NCBI GenBank assembly: GCA_965204545.1 | Contig: CBDBFA010000003.1 | Location: 248,001 to 312,000, forward strand | Origin: JAABVD01 sp965204545 | Lineage (GTDB): Bacteria > Verrucomicrobiota > Verrucomicrobiia > Opitutales > UBA2995 | DNA: 64,000 nucleotides | Direction of reading: 5' to 3' | Shown here: piece by piece, positions 26,757-35,774 of the stretch | Position numbering within the stretch: position 1 is the stretch's first letter | Layout of the letters: each line of letters starts with the position of its first letter | Position numbers and translations under genes: made by a program | The notes under the pieces: model-generated | What the model was told of the DNA's origin: nothing | What the model saw: only the letters and a program-made list of their open reading frames with translations | The model's database searches: none

Positions 26757-29278
26757 TCTTTGGTCAGGGTTTCATCGAGGTTCAACAACATCAGGCACAG
26801 CGTCGACCAGGCGGCCAACTCCACTGTATCCGAAGATGTGTCCGGAGGGGACTCCCCAACTGCAACTGCCAGCGCCGCTTTGTCCGGATCCGTTGAGAAT
26901 CGTTTTTCATAGTTGGAAAGGGCCGATTCCAAAACCGTTTGCTCCATCTGATTCGGCCAGCGCGATGTGACCAATCGGAAAGCAATTCCCAACGGGTTTT
27001 CTTCATTCTTGTAATCGGTTAGAACACGCTCGGCCATTTTGCGAGCGGACTCGACGAAGGTCACATCATTGAGCGTCGTCAATGCATGCAATGGCGTGTT
27101 TGTTCGTCGAACTTCAACCTCGCAAACTTGCCTGCCGGCAGAATCGAATAAATGGGTCGGTCCGACGATGCGTTTCCAAAATGTGTACAAGCTCCTTCGA
27201 TAGAGATCTTCTCCACGGTCCTGGATATACCTGTCTATTCCGAAGGAGGCTTCCTTCCAAACGCCATCGGGTTGGTAAGGTTGAACTGCCGGACCCCCCA
27301 TTCTTTCAACCAGAAGTCCACTTACGTAAAGCGCTTGATCCCGTATCATCCAGGATGGCATTCGAAAGCGCGGTCCCCGGGCCAATAGTTCATTATCCGG
27401 ATCCCTCCCGATGGCATCCCCGGAAGCTATGGAAGACTGCCGATAAGTGGCGCTCATGACTATTTTCTTAAAGGTGGCCTTCAAATCCCATCCGCTATCG
27501 CGAAATTCCACGGCAAGCCAATCGAGCAGGGATTGGTAGACCGGGGGCGGGGATTGCACCCCGAAGTTCTCGATCTGTTCCAATAGCCCGCGCCCGAAGA
27601 AGTGTTGCCAGTAGCGGTTCACCGTGACCCGGGCCGTCAAGGGATGGTTTTCGGAAAACAACCAATTGGCCAGGTCCAGACGGTTGTAGTCGCCCGCATC
27701 ACTGACGCCGCCGTTCATGATCGCTATGTATCCCGGTTGAACTTTCTCGTCTTTCGGGTCGTTATAGATGCCGCGGTTCAGGATAAAGGTATCCCGTTCC
27801 ACCGCGTCCTCCATGACCATTACAATGGGTTGTCGCTGCGAGTATCGTTCCTTGGCGTCATAGGCGTCCCACCAACGATTGATCGCATCCGCGTATTGCG
27901 GATAGGCGGCGCCAAAAAACCGCAACATATTGCGCAATTCTTTGGGACTGCGCTCCTCTGCGGGTTTTTCGACTACTGAAGCCCAACGACCGTTCTCTAT
28001 GCTCAATACCTTTTCAGACTTGCTGGCAGGTTCACCTTCGGGCCTGGGAAACAGCTTCAATTCCAATTCATCGATGTCCCGGGAAATCTCCGCAAAGGTC
28101 GTTTCCACCTGCTTGAGCCTGAGGTCGTGAGCCTCCGTGGTAAAATCCAATACAGGCGGCGTATGGGGATTCCTACCTTCGCCCGTAACCTCGGTCTTAT
28201 TGAAAAAGGCCATGAGTTGATAATACTCACGCTGGGTGATCGGATCATATTTGTGATCGTGGCAACGGGCACAGTTCATGGTGACGCCCATCCAAACCGT
28301 CCCAACCGTCTCGGCCTGATCAAACAGGTACTCGATCCGGTTCTCTTCCGGTAACCGGCCGCCTTCCCCGTTTATCATGTGATTACGCAAGAAAGCCGTA
28401 GCCAATTTTTGCTCGCGCGTGGCATCGGGCAACAGATCACCCGCGATCTGTTGAATGGAAAACCGATCGTATGGCATGTTGTCGTTGAAAGCCTTGATCA
28501 CCCAGTCACGCCAAGGCCACATACCGCGCTCGGGGTCATTCTGGTAGCCATTGCTATCGGCATAACGCGCCGCATCCAGCCAGTCCCAGACCATGCGCTC
28601 ACCGTAACGGGAAGAGGCCAGGAGACGGTCCACCACCTTTTCGTAGGCTCCCGGAGATTCATCCGAAATAAATGTATCCACCTCTTCCGGGCTTGGCGGC
28701 AGCCCGGTGAGATCGAGGCTTGCCCTGCGAATCAAAGTCTCCCTTTTGGCCACGGGTGACGGCGCCAACCCTTCCCTCTCCAAACGTGCCAGAACAAAAC
28801 GATCAATCTCGTTCTTCGGCCAGGAGAGGTCTTTTACTTCGGGCAAAGGACCTTTCTCAGGCGGCAAATAAGCCCAGTGTTCCTGGTATTCAGCCCCTTC
28901 ATCGATCCAATCCGAAAATGACTGCTTCTCCTCGGATGTGAGGACGCGCGGATGCCGTTTCGGGGGCATCCTATCCTCCTCATCCTCAGCGTTTATCATC
29001 CAAATGATGAGGCTGTCCTTTGCTTTTCCCGGTATGATCGCAGGAGAACCATCCCGATCTGCAATCGCCTGCTCCCGGATATCGAGCCTCAAGTCCGCTT
29101 TTCGGGCTTTCGGGTCCGGACCATGGCATTGGAAACAGGTGTCTGCCAGGATCGGGCGAATATCCTTATTAAAGGATACCTGCGCAAATACCTGTTGGCA
29201 AAACACACCCGAGAGACAAATGACCAACCACAAGGTAGTTCTCATCATCCTGAAACGGTTCTTCCACGAGGTTTCCAT
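26753..29278 (-). CDS. PSCyt1-DUF1549-DUF1553 protein (second copy)
   Basis: Same architecture as the 18.9-kb gene but shorter (about 841 residues). With the start at 29278 (METSWKNRFRMMRTTLWLVI) a signal peptide precedes CFQCHG (C48, C51, H52), the heme c motif. DUF1549 follows (WDWLDAARYADSNGYQND, CARCHDHKYDPIT) and DUF1553 closes the protein (RLDLANWLFSENHPLTARVT, NTPLHALTTLND). The longer frame to 29365 runs into a GGGGTCA palindrome (residues SDVNILRLTPF) and is unlikely to be translated; MMRT at 29248/29245 is another option. The gene pair is flanked on both sides by related palindromes. Confidence 0.92.
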   Translation of the reverse strand: METSWKNRFRMMRTTLWLVICLSGVFCQQVFAQVSFNKDIRPILADTCFQCHGPDPKARKADLRLDIREQAIADRDGSPAIIPGKAKDSLIIWMINAEDEEDRMPPKRHPRVLTSEEKQSFSDWIDEGAEYQEHWAYLPPEKGPLPEVKDLSWPKNEIDRFVLARLEREGLAPSPVAKRETLIRRASLDLTGLPPSPEEVDTFISDESPGAYEKVVDRLLASSRYGERMVWDWLDAARYADSNGYQNDPERGMWPWRDWVIKAFNDNMPYDRFSIQQIAGDLLPDATREQKLATAFLRNHMINGEGGRLPEENRIEYLFDQAETVGTVWMGVTMNCARCHDHKYDPITQREYYQLMAFFNKTEVTGEGRNPHTPPVLDFTTEAHDLRLKQVETTFAEISRDIDELELKLFPRPEGEPASKSEKVLSIENGRWASVVEKPAEERSPKELRNMLRFFGAAYPQYADAINRWWDAYDAKERYSQRQPIVMVMEDAVERDTFILNRGIYNDPKDEKVQPGYIAIMNGGVSDAGDYNRLDLANWLFSENHPLTARVTVNRYWQHFFGRGLLEQIENFGVQSPPPVYQSLLDWLAVEFRDSGWDLKATFKKIVMSATYRQSSIASGDAIGRDPDNELLARGPRFRMPSWMIRDQALYVSGLLVERMGGPAVQPYQPDGVWKEASFGIDRYIQDRGEDLYRRSLYTFWKRIVGPTHLFDSAGRQVCEVEVRRTNTPLHALTTLNDVTFVESARKMAERVLTDYKNEENPLGIAFRLVTSRWPNQMEQTVLESALSNYEKRFSTDPDKAALAVAVGESPPDTSSDTVELAAWSTLCLMLLNLDETLTKE

Positions 29279-29314
29279 TGGGATTATCCAAGGCCGGGTC
29301 ATAGTGGGCAGGCA

Positions 29315-29414
29315 AAAAGGGGTCAAACGCAAAATGTTAACATCCGATTGGGTCTCTTCAGTCATTTAGGTTAAACTAGGAGGTGATGTTAACATTTTGC
29401 GTTTGACCCCTTTT
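29315..29414. repeat. 30-bp inverted repeat with 40-nt loop (GGGGTCA family)
   Basis: Perfect 30-bp arms at 29315-29344 and 29385-29414. The left arm contains AAGGGGTCAAACGCAAAAT, identical over 19 nt to the palindrome at 25242, then diverges. It lies between the divergent PSD1 gene and MFS gene and must contain or adjoin both promoters. Confidence 0.9.
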
Positions 29415-29444
29415 CGCCTTCCCCCATGGGTATGAACCGCCCAA

Positions 29445-30629
29445 ATGAATTTTTCACGTAGCGAAATCAATACCCTGAAACTCACCGGAGTGGGCCACTT
29501 TGGCTGTCACTTTGCCATGTTGGTCTTTCCCACGGCGGCCGTTCCCATGGCCCATGAAACCGGCGTTCCCATCGCTACGGTACTCGGTTGGAGCTTCTGG
29601 GGTTATTTCCTCTTCGGAGCGGGAGCCCTTCCGGTCGGCTTTTTGACAGATCGAACCCGCGCCAAATGGGTGGTTCGGGCCGGGGTGCTCGGGATCGGTC
29701 CCGCCATGATGTTGGTTTCCCTGGCTGAACCCGGAGTTTCCCTGATTCTTGCCTTGGCCCTGGTGGGTATCCTCGCCAGCTTATACCACCCCGCTGGCAT
29801 GAGCCTGATCTCCCGCACCATCAGGCTGCGCGGAAGCGCCCTGGGTATCAACGGAATTTCGGGAAACCTCGGCATCGCCGCCGCACCCTTCATGACGGCC
29901 TGGGTTGCGAACGAATGGGGTTGGAGAAACGCCTACCTGACTCTCGGGGCGCTGCTCTTCCTCCTCGGGCTCGCAGTGACGCTTCAAAAGATCGAAGAAC
30001 CGAAGGCCGGGACGGTGAAGCGGGACGAACACCAGCACCTGCCGTGGGAAAGGCTGCGCCTTTTTCTCATTCTCATGTCGGCCATGACCATGGCCGGGCT
30101 CACCTACCGGGCGGTAACCGTAGCCCAACCGGCCTATTTCGAGGAGCAGGTTCATTGGATCAGCTATGGGGCGGCGACTTCACTGGTCTTTTTACTGGGT
30201 ACCCTGGGCCATTTCGTCGGTGGACGTTTGGCCGATCGTTACGACCTGCGCATCATCTACCTGATCTTCCACGGCGCCAGTCTTCCTTTCATCATTTGGA
30301 TGTCGGCGGCCTCCGGTTCGCTCCTTCTCGGTGTTACCACCGTCTTTCTCTTCTTCAGTCTGGGCATGCAGCCGATCGAAAATAGCCTGGTGGCGCGCTT
30401 TACCCCCGACCGCTGGCGCAGCACCGGCTACGGATTCAAGTTCACCGTCACTTTCTCAATCGGCGCCCTCTCCGTCTGGGGTATCGAAAAGATCATTGAA
30501 CACACCTCCATATCCATGGTGTTCCTCGCCTGCGGGATCACCGTTTTGCTGACCATTCTATTTGCCACCCTCATCCTCCTGGCCTCCCGCGGCCGGCCTG
30601 TCATCAATAACCCAAGCCGCGCGGATTAG
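29445..30629 (+). CDS. Major facilitator superfamily transporter
   Basis: About 12 predicted transmembrane helices over 394 residues. MFS signatures are visible: GFLTDRTRAKWVVR after helix 2 (motif A, G-x-x-x-D-R), the glycine-rich SALGINGISGNLGIAAAPF and the second-half copy GGRLADRYDLRIIY. It resembles small-molecule exporters or organic-anion carriers, but the substrate cannot be read. Divergent from the PSD1/DUF1501 operon across the palindrome at 29315-29414. Confidence 0.85.
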   Translation: MNFSRSEINTLKLTGVGHFGCHFAMLVFPTAAVPMAHETGVPIATVLGWSFWGYFLFGAGALPVGFLTDRTRAKWVVRAGVLGIGPAMMLVSLAEPGVSLILALALVGILASLYHPAGMSLISRTIRLRGSALGINGISGNLGIAAAPFMTAWVANEWGWRNAYLTLGALLFLLGLAVTLQKIEEPKAGTVKRDEHQHLPWERLRLFLILMSAMTMAGLTYRAVTVAQPAYFEEQVHWISYGAATSLVFLLGTLGHFVGGRLADRYDLRIIYLIFHGASLPFIIWMSAASGSLLLGVTTVFLFFSLGMQPIENSLVARFTPDRWRSTGYGFKFTVTFSIGALSVWGIEKIIEHTSISMVFLACGITVLLTILFATLILLASRGRPVINNPSRAD

Positions 30630-31056
30630 CCCGGATGTCTCACAAATCTTCTACTGCGCTCCGGAATGACGGCACTGGAGCGGATTTCCCTGGATTCGGG
30701 ACTTTGCAGGGTGTCGACCCGGCTTCATCCCCGAATCTGCACGAAACCCACACCAGCACTCGTCCTCCGTTCGCTCGCGACGAATTTTGTGAGACATCCG
30801 GATTAGGAATGGGATCTCGCCTTGGCGAGATAGCACAAAGGGGAAAAGAAGAACCGCAGATGGAGAGGCGCCGCTGGCGCTAAGAGATAAGTGTTCAGAG
30901 GGCAGAGTTCAGTGGATGTATGGTCGCCGTTGGCGGCATAATCTGTCTTCTACGCCAATGGCCCCCTTACCTCTACCCTTTTGGGTCTTTTGTGCTTTTT
31001 GTGGTTCCTCCCTCCTAATTCCTCATTCCTAATTCGCGCCAAAGGCGCATATTCAC
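30630..31056. repeat. Repeat-rich gene-free gap with an inverted-repeat element
   Basis: 30632-30800 is bounded by inverted ends CCGGATGTCTCACAAA and TTTGTGAGACATCCGG, a MITE-like unit of ~169 bp with no coding potential. Its right half resembles 22262-22310. Then come a perfect ATCTCGCC-TT-GGCGAGAT hairpin (30814-30831), GGCGCC/GCGCC stems (~30861, ~30928), a TTTTGTGCTTTTTGTGG phrase (~30990) and CCTAATTC-type leader + GCGCCAAAGGCGC (31014-31049), which ends 7 bp before the sulfatase stop. Confidence 0.75.
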
Positions 31057-32556
31057 TCACCTGATTTTTTCGTCGGGTAGTTCCCCTTTGATCCCTTCGT
31101 CCATGGGCATCTGATCCTTACCATCGGTGGCCTCGGCAATGCGCCGGTCGAGTTTGGCTCTCAGCTCGTCGATCAGGTCGGCATACCTGGGATCATGGAT
31201 CAGGTTTCGACGTTCCTGCGGATCCTTCCTGAGGTTGTAGAGCTCGGCCATGTGGCGGTCGGGGGAACCGTCGCCGTGGGGGTACCGGATGTATTTCCAC
31301 TCGTCGGTGCGCAGGGCGCGGACATTCGGCGTATAAGGGAACTGAACCTCGTAGTTGTATTCGTAATACCAGCTTGTGCGCCATTCCGGATCGCCCTCGG
31401 TAACGAGTTTCTTCCAGGATTTTCCCTGGGTCCAAGGGAGTGGTTCGGCTCCACAGATATCGAGGATGGTGGCGGCAAAGTCGAGGGTCAGGGTCTGGGC
31501 CTCGATGACCTTGGGCATTTTCGGCGACACCAGGGCGGGATACCGGACTACCAGGGGAATGCGCAGGGAGGGTTCATGAGCGGTGCGTTTGTCGACCATG
31601 CCGTGTTCACCATTGAGAAGTCCGTTGTCGCTGGTGAAAATGAACAAGGTGTTATCCAATTGCCCGGTTCGGTAGAGATAGTCATAGATGCGCCCCACGG
31701 AATCGTCCACCGACAACAGTGTCCCCCAATAGGCTCGGGTCATGTTCTCGAAAGCCACCATGCCGGCGGCAGAGGTATCCGGAAAGTCCTTACGCCAATC
31801 GAACAAAGGACCGTAAATCCCGTGCCAGGTGGACAATCGCTGCTTTATCCAGGTTGGTTTATCTTCGAGCAGGAAGGCGGTGTCGGGATAAGGAATGCGG
31901 ACGCGGTCGAAAGCGTTTTCATATTTCTTTTCAGGATAGTAGAAGCTGTGAGGCGCCTTGTGCCCAAGCATGAGCAGGAAGGGTTCGTTTCCTTCCAGGG
32001 AGTCCATCCACTCGATAGCCATGTCGGTAACCACCGTGGTGTAATACCCAGGGACCACTTTGCGGGGACCGTCGTTAGCCCGAAATTCGGTATCGAAGTA
32101 TTTGCCCTGTCCCCGATGGGTAATGAAGTGATCGAAGCCCGGACGCTTGCTGTCGTCCTCCTCTCCCATGTGCCACTTGCCGATGTATGCGGTCTTGTAA
32201 CCGGCTTGTTGCAGATGGCGTGGAAAGGTGGGCAGGTCGCGGGGATAATCCGTAAAGTTGTTGGTGACTCCATGCGAATGGGCATACAGGCCGCCAAGGA
32301 TGGAAGCCCGACTCGGTGAGCAGAGCGAGGTCGTGCAGAAGTGATTTTTGAACAGGATCCCTTCCGCCGCCAGGCGATCCATATTCGGGGTCTGCAAATG
32401 CGGATTTCCAGCACAGCTCATGGCATCCCAACGTTGGTCGTCGGTCAAAATGAACACCACATTGGGCCTGTCCTGAGCCAGTCGAACGGAGCGCTTCTCG
32501 GCAAAAACTGAAGAGCTGAGGATAGATAGAATGAGAAAGGTGGGTAAGAATCGCAT
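31057..32556 (-). CDS. Secreted sulfatase, N-acetylglucosamine-6-sulfatase-like
   Basis: Signal peptide MRFLPTFLILSILSSSVFA. LTDDQRWDAM (~residue 38) carries metal ligands; Cys79 is in C-S-P-S-R within FCTTSLCSPSRASILGGLYAHSHGV, the pattern of the glucosamine-6-sulfatase / mucin-desulfating branch. GKWHMGEEDD and TSDNGLLNGEHGMVDKRTAHEPS follow; the C-terminus has YNLRKDPQERRNL. It is the last gene of the long minus-strand run from 46.3 kb, 21 bp after the quinoprotein gene, which ties desulfation to the putative sugar-oxidation pathway. Confidence 0.9.
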   Translation of the reverse strand: MRFLPTFLILSILSSSVFAEKRSVRLAQDRPNVVFILTDDQRWDAMSCAGNPHLQTPNMDRLAAEGILFKNHFCTTSLCSPSRASILGGLYAHSHGVTNNFTDYPRDLPTFPRHLQQAGYKTAYIGKWHMGEEDDSKRPGFDHFITHRGQGKYFDTEFRANDGPRKVVPGYYTTVVTDMAIEWMDSLEGNEPFLLMLGHKAPHSFYYPEKKYENAFDRVRIPYPDTAFLLEDKPTWIKQRLSTWHGIYGPLFDWRKDFPDTSAAGMVAFENMTRAYWGTLLSVDDSVGRIYDYLYRTGQLDNTLFIFTSDNGLLNGEHGMVDKRTAHEPSLRIPLVVRYPALVSPKMPKVIEAQTLTLDFAATILDICGAEPLPWTQGKSWKKLVTEGDPEWRTSWYYEYNYEVQFPYTPNVRALRTDEWKYIRYPHGDGSPDRHMAELYNLRKDPQERRNLIHDPRYADLIDELRAKLDRRIAEATDGKDQMPMDEGIKGELPDEKIR

Positions 32557-32577
32557 AGATTGATTTGGTAAAGAAAT

Positions 32578-34770
32578 TCAGGGCAAGGCAAAGGCAACAT
32601 AGGCGTCCCCCGGAGGCAAGCGAAGCTTTCCCCCACCCGTAGCGGCAACGACGACGAACTGTTTGCCATCGGCTTCGTATATGCTGGGCGGGGCGGAACC
32701 TCCAAAAGGCAGTGTGTATTGCCAGAGTTCCTCCCCGGTATCCACATCGTAGGCCTTGATTTTTTTGTCGCGTGCTCCCGTGGAGAATACCAACCCCCCG
32801 GCCGTCACCGAGGGTCCGCCAAAATTCTCGGTCCCGGTGATGGGCAAACCCTTGGCCATGAGTTCCTCGTATTCTCCGAAAGGCACCTGCCACTTGATCT
32901 TCCCGGTATTGAGATCGATGGCGTTCAATTTTCCCCAAGGAAGCTTACTACCGAAGTACCCATCCTGATCCACCAACTTTAGCCAGCCTCCCCTCCGGTC
33001 GAAGGTATACCGGGGACGCTTCGCAGGTTCCGTCGGTTTCCCAAGCTGCTCCAGCCGGTCGCGTTCAAAGATGTAATCAAGTAGATCCTCCAGAGCTTTT
33101 CCCTGGATATGGGGGGTTGGCGGCATGAGGTTCCTACCCGTGGCAAGCAGCATCTTCACCTCCTCGTCATTGGACCGGTGTTTCAAGCCAATCAGGGGCG
33201 TGTACTCACCGCTGCCCTCGCGATTCGAGCCATGGCAGACCATGCACAGGGATTCATAAACCTTTCGTCCCGCCGTGGGGATCAGTTTCGATTCATCGAC
33301 AAAGTCATCCTCCGCTTGGGTGATGGTGATATAATAGGGAAAGTCGTTGGAGTTGACAAACAGGGTGGATGTTTCGGGATCAACGCAGGCGCCCGGCCAA
33401 TTGGCGCCGCCATGAAGGTTGTTAATGACATTGGGCCTGTTCAGAGCATTGGGAACCATCCAACCCATGGTAGCCCCGTCCCTGGCAAACATATCGAGGA
33501 TGTAGCCGCGGCTTTCCTCGGAAAGATCGGTCACGTCCTCCAGGGTAAACTGCTGTCGGCTGAAGGGTTCCGGAAGCTCCACATCCGGTTGATAAGGCCA
33601 AGTGAGAATGCCGGGGACTTTGGAAGTAGGCGCCCGCCGGAGCCGAAAAGGGTAAATAGGCTTTCCGGTTACCCTATCCAATAAAAGGGTGTTTCCAAAC
33701 TTGGTGACCGCAGCCACCACGTCGTAATGTTTTCCCTCCCGGGTAATGGTAGTGAGTACGGGGGGAGCGGAACCGTCCTGGTCCCAGATATCGTGGGGGA
33801 TCTCCTGGAAATGCCACAAACGCTTACCCGATCGCACATCGATGGCCAGCAGGCAGTTGGCGAACAAGTTCCTTCCACGGTGCCGTTCTCCGAGAAAATT
33901 GGGCTTGGGAGAACCGGTCTGCACGTAGACTATGCCCCGCTCGGGATCCAGGGAAAGGCCTCCCCAGGCATTGGCCGCCACCAGTTCAACATGATCCCAG
34001 GTGTCGTATCCAAATTCTCCCTCTTCCGGCACGGTGTGAAACACCCAGCGCTGTTCCCCCGTATGCAGGTCATAACCGTAGATGTGCTTGCTGTAGCCGG
34101 CAAACACCAGAATATCCTCAAACACGGTGACCGGAACCCGGTTCGTATCAGGGATGGGAGCGCTGCCTCCATTTCCGAAGGCGGGATCCGGCTTCCCGTT
34201 CTCGGCCAGCAAGGCGAACAGTTTCAACCCTGCGGTGAAAAATATCCGGTCTCCTTTACCATCGGGACCGCTCCAATAATTGATGCCCCGCTTGGTAGGC
34301 TCTCCATTTGGATTGAAACGCCAGATTTCCTTTCCATTGGTAGCGTCTACCGCAACCACGTGATTTCCCGAAGTGAAAGCATACATGATGCCATCCACGA
34401 TGATCGGGTTGCACTGAATATTACCGGGGGCATCCCCGCTGCGGTAGATCCAGGCCACCTCCAGACTGTCCACATTGGAACGGTTGATCTGAGTCAGCGC
34501 CGAATAGCGGCTCGAATAGGCATCGCCATGGGAACGCGGCCAGTTCCGGTAATCCTCACGAAAGGGCAGTCTGTTGCTGGGAGTAAGCTCATCGACGTTG
34601 GCGGCCGGAATGACTTTGTATTCGGGCAATTGCTTGCGCACCTCGGCGTCCTCGATGGCCCAGTAATTGACCGGTCCTTCTCGCCCCCAAGAAATGGATA
34701 GAGCCAAAAAAAGGCAGGCTCCGATCACGGAGTAGACGCATTTGGACGATCTCGGTAACTGTATAGGCAT
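32578..34770 (-). CDS. PQQ-dependent dehydrogenase with an inserted cytochrome c domain
   Basis: Periplasmic quinoprotein, expected to oxidise an aldose or alcohol and pass electrons to its own heme. The signal peptide ends near SWG (~residue 29). Propeller blades of the glucose/quinate-dehydrogenase type are visible (AYSSRYSALTQINRSNVDSL, AVDATNGKEIWRFNPNGEPT, LLDRVTGKPIYP). A heme c site CMVCHG occurs at residues 509-514 with a likely Met ligand in NLMPPTPH, and propeller sequence resumes after it (AIDLNTGKIKWQVPFG, AYDVDTGEELWQYTLPFGG). The cytochrome is thus inserted between blades rather than appended. At 730 residues it is usual for the fused class. It lies 62 bp after the AroE-like gene. 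Confidence 0.9.
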   Translation of the reverse strand: MPIQLPRSSKCVYSVIGACLFLALSISWGREGPVNYWAIEDAEVRKQLPEYKVIPAANVDELTPSNRLPFREDYRNWPRSHGDAYSSRYSALTQINRSNVDSLEVAWIYRSGDAPGNIQCNPIIVDGIMYAFTSGNHVVAVDATNGKEIWRFNPNGEPTKRGINYWSGPDGKGDRIFFTAGLKLFALLAENGKPDPAFGNGGSAPIPDTNRVPVTVFEDILVFAGYSKHIYGYDLHTGEQRWVFHTVPEEGEFGYDTWDHVELVAANAWGGLSLDPERGIVYVQTGSPKPNFLGERHRGRNLFANCLLAIDVRSGKRLWHFQEIPHDIWDQDGSAPPVLTTITREGKHYDVVAAVTKFGNTLLLDRVTGKPIYPFRLRRAPTSKVPGILTWPYQPDVELPEPFSRQQFTLEDVTDLSEESRGYILDMFARDGATMGWMVPNALNRPNVINNLHGGANWPGACVDPETSTLFVNSNDFPYYITITQAEDDFVDESKLIPTAGRKVYESLCMVCHGSNREGSGEYTPLIGLKHRSNDEEVKMLLATGRNLMPPTPHIQGKALEDLLDYIFERDRLEQLGKPTEPAKRPRYTFDRRGGWLKLVDQDGYFGSKLPWGKLNAIDLNTGKIKWQVPFGEYEELMAKGLPITGTENFGGPSVTAGGLVFSTGARDKKIKAYDVDTGEELWQYTLPFGGSAPPSIYEADGKQFVVVAATGGGKLRLPPGDAYVAFALP

Positions 34771-34810
34771 TTCCGCTTATATCGCTTGGCGAACTTTGCG
34801 AGAGTCAATT

Positions 34811-34880
34811 TCGATCAGGATCAAGATCACGATCACGATATTTTTTTCCTTCTTCCTTCTTCCTTCTTCCCTCTTCCTTT
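34811..34880. repeat. GATCAC repeat and GGAAGAAGGAAG purine tract
   Basis: 34811-34840 is a run of GATCAG/GATCAA/GATCAC units. 34841-34880 on the minus strand is a GGAAGAAGGAAGAGG-type tract that is read through by the AroE-like gene, giving its basic tail. Both phrase types are intergenic elsewhere in the window. Confidence 0.7.
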
Positions 34881-35774
34881 AATTCCCTCTGAGCCTGGGG
34901 AGGGGTCTTCAATCTCAAGGCCCATGCGCCTTCCCAGCCAGCCAAACTGACCATAAACCATCTCGGCGCCATATACGACCTCACAACCTTTTTCCAGGGC
35001 TGCCCTTAACCAGAGAGTCACTTTGGGTTGGGTTACTACGTCCATTACCAGGGTCCTTGGCGACAGGGTATCGGTTGGAAACGGCAACCGGGTATCTTGA
35101 TTCATCCCCAAGGGAGTGGCGTTCACTGCCAAGTCGATATGGGCCAGGCTCTTTAATTGTAAGGAAATGGTAACAGCGGGATTAGTTTCACGGATCACTC
35201 GTTTCATGTGGACCAAGCGTTCCGGGTCGATGTCCCGCACGAACAACTCGCTGGCTCCGGCCTGGGCAATCGCTTGCCCGATAGCTGCCCCGGCCCCACC
35301 AGCTCCGATCAGGGCCACCCGCTTGCCTTCGATAGAAAAACCACGGCTTTTCAACGCTACCAAAAAGCCCATGCCATCCACCATGTCCCCGATGAGCCGC
35401 CCATCCTCATTGTAAACCACATTCACTGCTTTCAACAGACTTGCCCGATGGGAGACCTCATCCATGCAGAGGAAAGCGGCGCCCTTGTGTGGAACCGTCA
35501 CAATACAACCTCTCCCCGAACACTCCGCGCGCATGACCGAGAAAAAGGCCTCCACCTGTTCAGGTTGGACGTCGATGGCGACCATTTTTGCATGCAGGCC
35601 CTTCTCATCGAAGTACCGGTTGAAAAAGTCGGGGGACTTCACCTGCCCGACGGGGCTGCCAATCATTGCATAGACCTGGGCGCGCCCTGCGTCTTGAAGG
35701 AGTCGGCGAAAAACCGTTTCGGTATTCCTTGTGCCGACTCGTACCGACCCATCCATTATCAAATCAGACATCAT
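34833..35774 (-). CDS. Shikimate dehydrogenase-like (AroE family) oxidoreductase
   Basis: NAD(P)-dependent dehydrogenase of the AroE/YdiB family. Seen: substrate-site Ser and Asn region (IGSPVGQVKSPDFFN), catalytic Lys in TVPHKG, Rossmann loop LIGAGGAGAAIG, NATPLGM, and GAEMVYGQFGWLGRR at the C-terminus. Its place in a catabolic run, beside a quinoprotein and enolase/aldolase genes, suggests quinate/shikimate or deoxy-sugar acid oxidation rather than aromatic biosynthesis. Odd: the last ~18 residues (GRGKKEEGRRKKIS) are translated from an intergenic purine tract, extending the protein beyond the normal end. Its start overlaps the preceding enolase gene by 8-11 bp (ATG at 35774 or 35771). Confidence 0.85.
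   Translation of the reverse strand: MMSDLIMDGSVRVGTRNTETVFRRLLQDAGRAQVYAMIGSPVGQVKSPDFFNRYFDEKGLHAKMVAIDVQPEQVEAFFSVMRAECSGRGCIVTVPHKGAAFLCMDEVSHRASLLKAVNVVYNEDGRLIGDMVDGMGFLVALKSRGFSIEGKRVALIGAGGAGAAIGQAIAQAGASELFVRDIDPERLVHMKRVIRETNPAVTISLQLKSLAHIDLAVNATPLGMNQDTRLPFPTDTLSPRTLVMDVVTQPKVTLWLRAALEKGCEVVYGAEMVYGQFGWLGRRMGLEIEDPSPGSEGIKGRGKKEEGRRKKIS

Noticed and set aside
32075..32938. 287-codon minus-strand frame spanning the end of the quinoprotein and start of the sulfatase
   Set aside because: Overlaps both real genes in another frame; translates as fragments of their sequence, not a protein family.
33727..34701. Plus-strand open frame opposite the quinoprotein
   Set aside because: Antisense shadow with no supporting motif.
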